Origin: an uncultured Carnobacterium sp.
GTDB taxonomy: Bacteria > Bacillota > Bacilli > Lactobacillales > Aerococcaceae
Reading direction: 5' to 3'
Length of the DNA stretch: 5,958 bases
Assembly (NCBI GenBank): GCA_937923125.1
Contig: CALALK010000056.1
Location: 1-5,958 of the forward strand
In this document: positions 5,787-5,958 of the stretch, in pieces
How the letters are laid out: each line of letters begins with the position of its first letter
How positions within the stretch are numbered: the first letter of the stretch is position 1
Notes under the pieces: model-generated
What the model saw: only the letters and a program-made list of their open reading frames with translations
Told to the model about the DNA's origin: nothing
Databases searched by the model: none
Position numbers and translations under genes: made by a program

Positions 5787-5958
5787 TACGTATATTTTTC
5801 TTGCTCTTATTACTAGTGGAATCGTGACTTTTGCGATTCGATTATTCCCATTTCTTGTACTCCGCAATCAAACGAATTTATCGAACCGCATGCAGTTTAT
5901 TTCTGCGGTCCTTCCAAAAGCTATTATTACGATTCTAGTCGTTTATTGTCTAAAAGAG
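5779..5958 (+). CDS. azlD: AzlD, small subunit of branched-chain amino-acid exporter (3' partial)
   Basis: Sixty codons are present from the ATG at 5779 to the window edge; the family is usually about 100-110 residues, so roughly the last 40-50 are missing. The protein starts MSSTYIFLALITSGIVTFAIR and continues RLFPFLVL (21-28), the N-terminal helix and Arg-x-x-Pro-Phe motif seen in AzlD. A second hydrophobic segment begins with ISAVLPKAIITILVVYCL (41-58). It overlaps azlC by 8 bases in another frame. Its ribosome site AAGGAGG (5766-5772) lies within azlC, 6 bases from the ATG, so the two are co-transcribed and probably translationally coupled. AzlD acts with AzlC in the membrane. Confidence 0.9.
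   Translation, partial: MSSTYIFLALITSGIVTFAIRLFPFLVLRNQTNLSNRMQFISAVLPKAIITILVVYCLKE

Noticed and set aside
1..5958. Mobile element, CRISPR, tRNA/rRNA or prophage signals
   Set aside because: I looked for terminal inverted repeats, spaced direct repeats, transposase or integrase motifs and RNA-gene landmarks in the gaps and found none; all space is taken by housekeeping genes and short regulatory gaps.

Overview
The window reads as ordinary chromosome from a low-GC Gram-positive bacterium, most likely a member of the Lactobacillales (Enterococcus/Carnobacteriaceae-like). Three things suggest this: strong AAGGAG-type ribosome binding sites, extended -10 promoters (TGnTATAAT type), and a lexA / ynzC / tkt neighbourhood that corresponds to the Bacillus lexA-yneA-yneB-ynzC-tkt locus. 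I place it from protein recognition only and do not name a genus. There are seven protein genes plus well-formed intrinsic terminators. I see no tRNA or rRNA genes, insertion sequences, CRISPR arrays or prophage genes, and no gap longer than 300 bases.

Positions 1-1803 are a sugar-phosphotransferase region. The window opens inside the 3' end of a glucose-family PTS permease (EIIB domain with phospho-cysteine), which ends at a strong terminator. A separate extended -10 promoter then drives an RpiR-family regulator with a sugar-phosphate-binding SIS domain. Twelve bases later comes a free-standing EIIA of the glucose class. EIIA would pass phosphate from HPr to the EIIB next door, and the RpiR protein probably senses a sugar phosphate. 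The substrate cannot be fixed from this window.

Positions 1774-2864 hold the SOS regulator and its divergent neighbour. lexA (minus strand) converges on the EIIA gene and shares a bidirectional terminator with it. Its promoter region carries a near-consensus Gram-positive LexA box that overlaps the -35 element. Divergent from lexA is ynzC (DUF896). The SOS division inhibitor yneA and the recombinase yneB, which lie between lexA and ynzC in Bacillus, are absent here.

Positions 2865-5077 hold a full-length transketolase gene (tkt, 664 codons) with its own consensus-like promoter and terminator. Positions 5088-5958 begin an azlC-azlD pair, a two-subunit branched-chain amino-acid exporter whose genes overlap by 8 bases; azlD runs off the end of the window.

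Nothing here looks like a new biological system. The points most worth a second look are the compact lexA/ynzC control region without yneA-yneB, and the terminator that sits directly against the azlC ribosome binding site.
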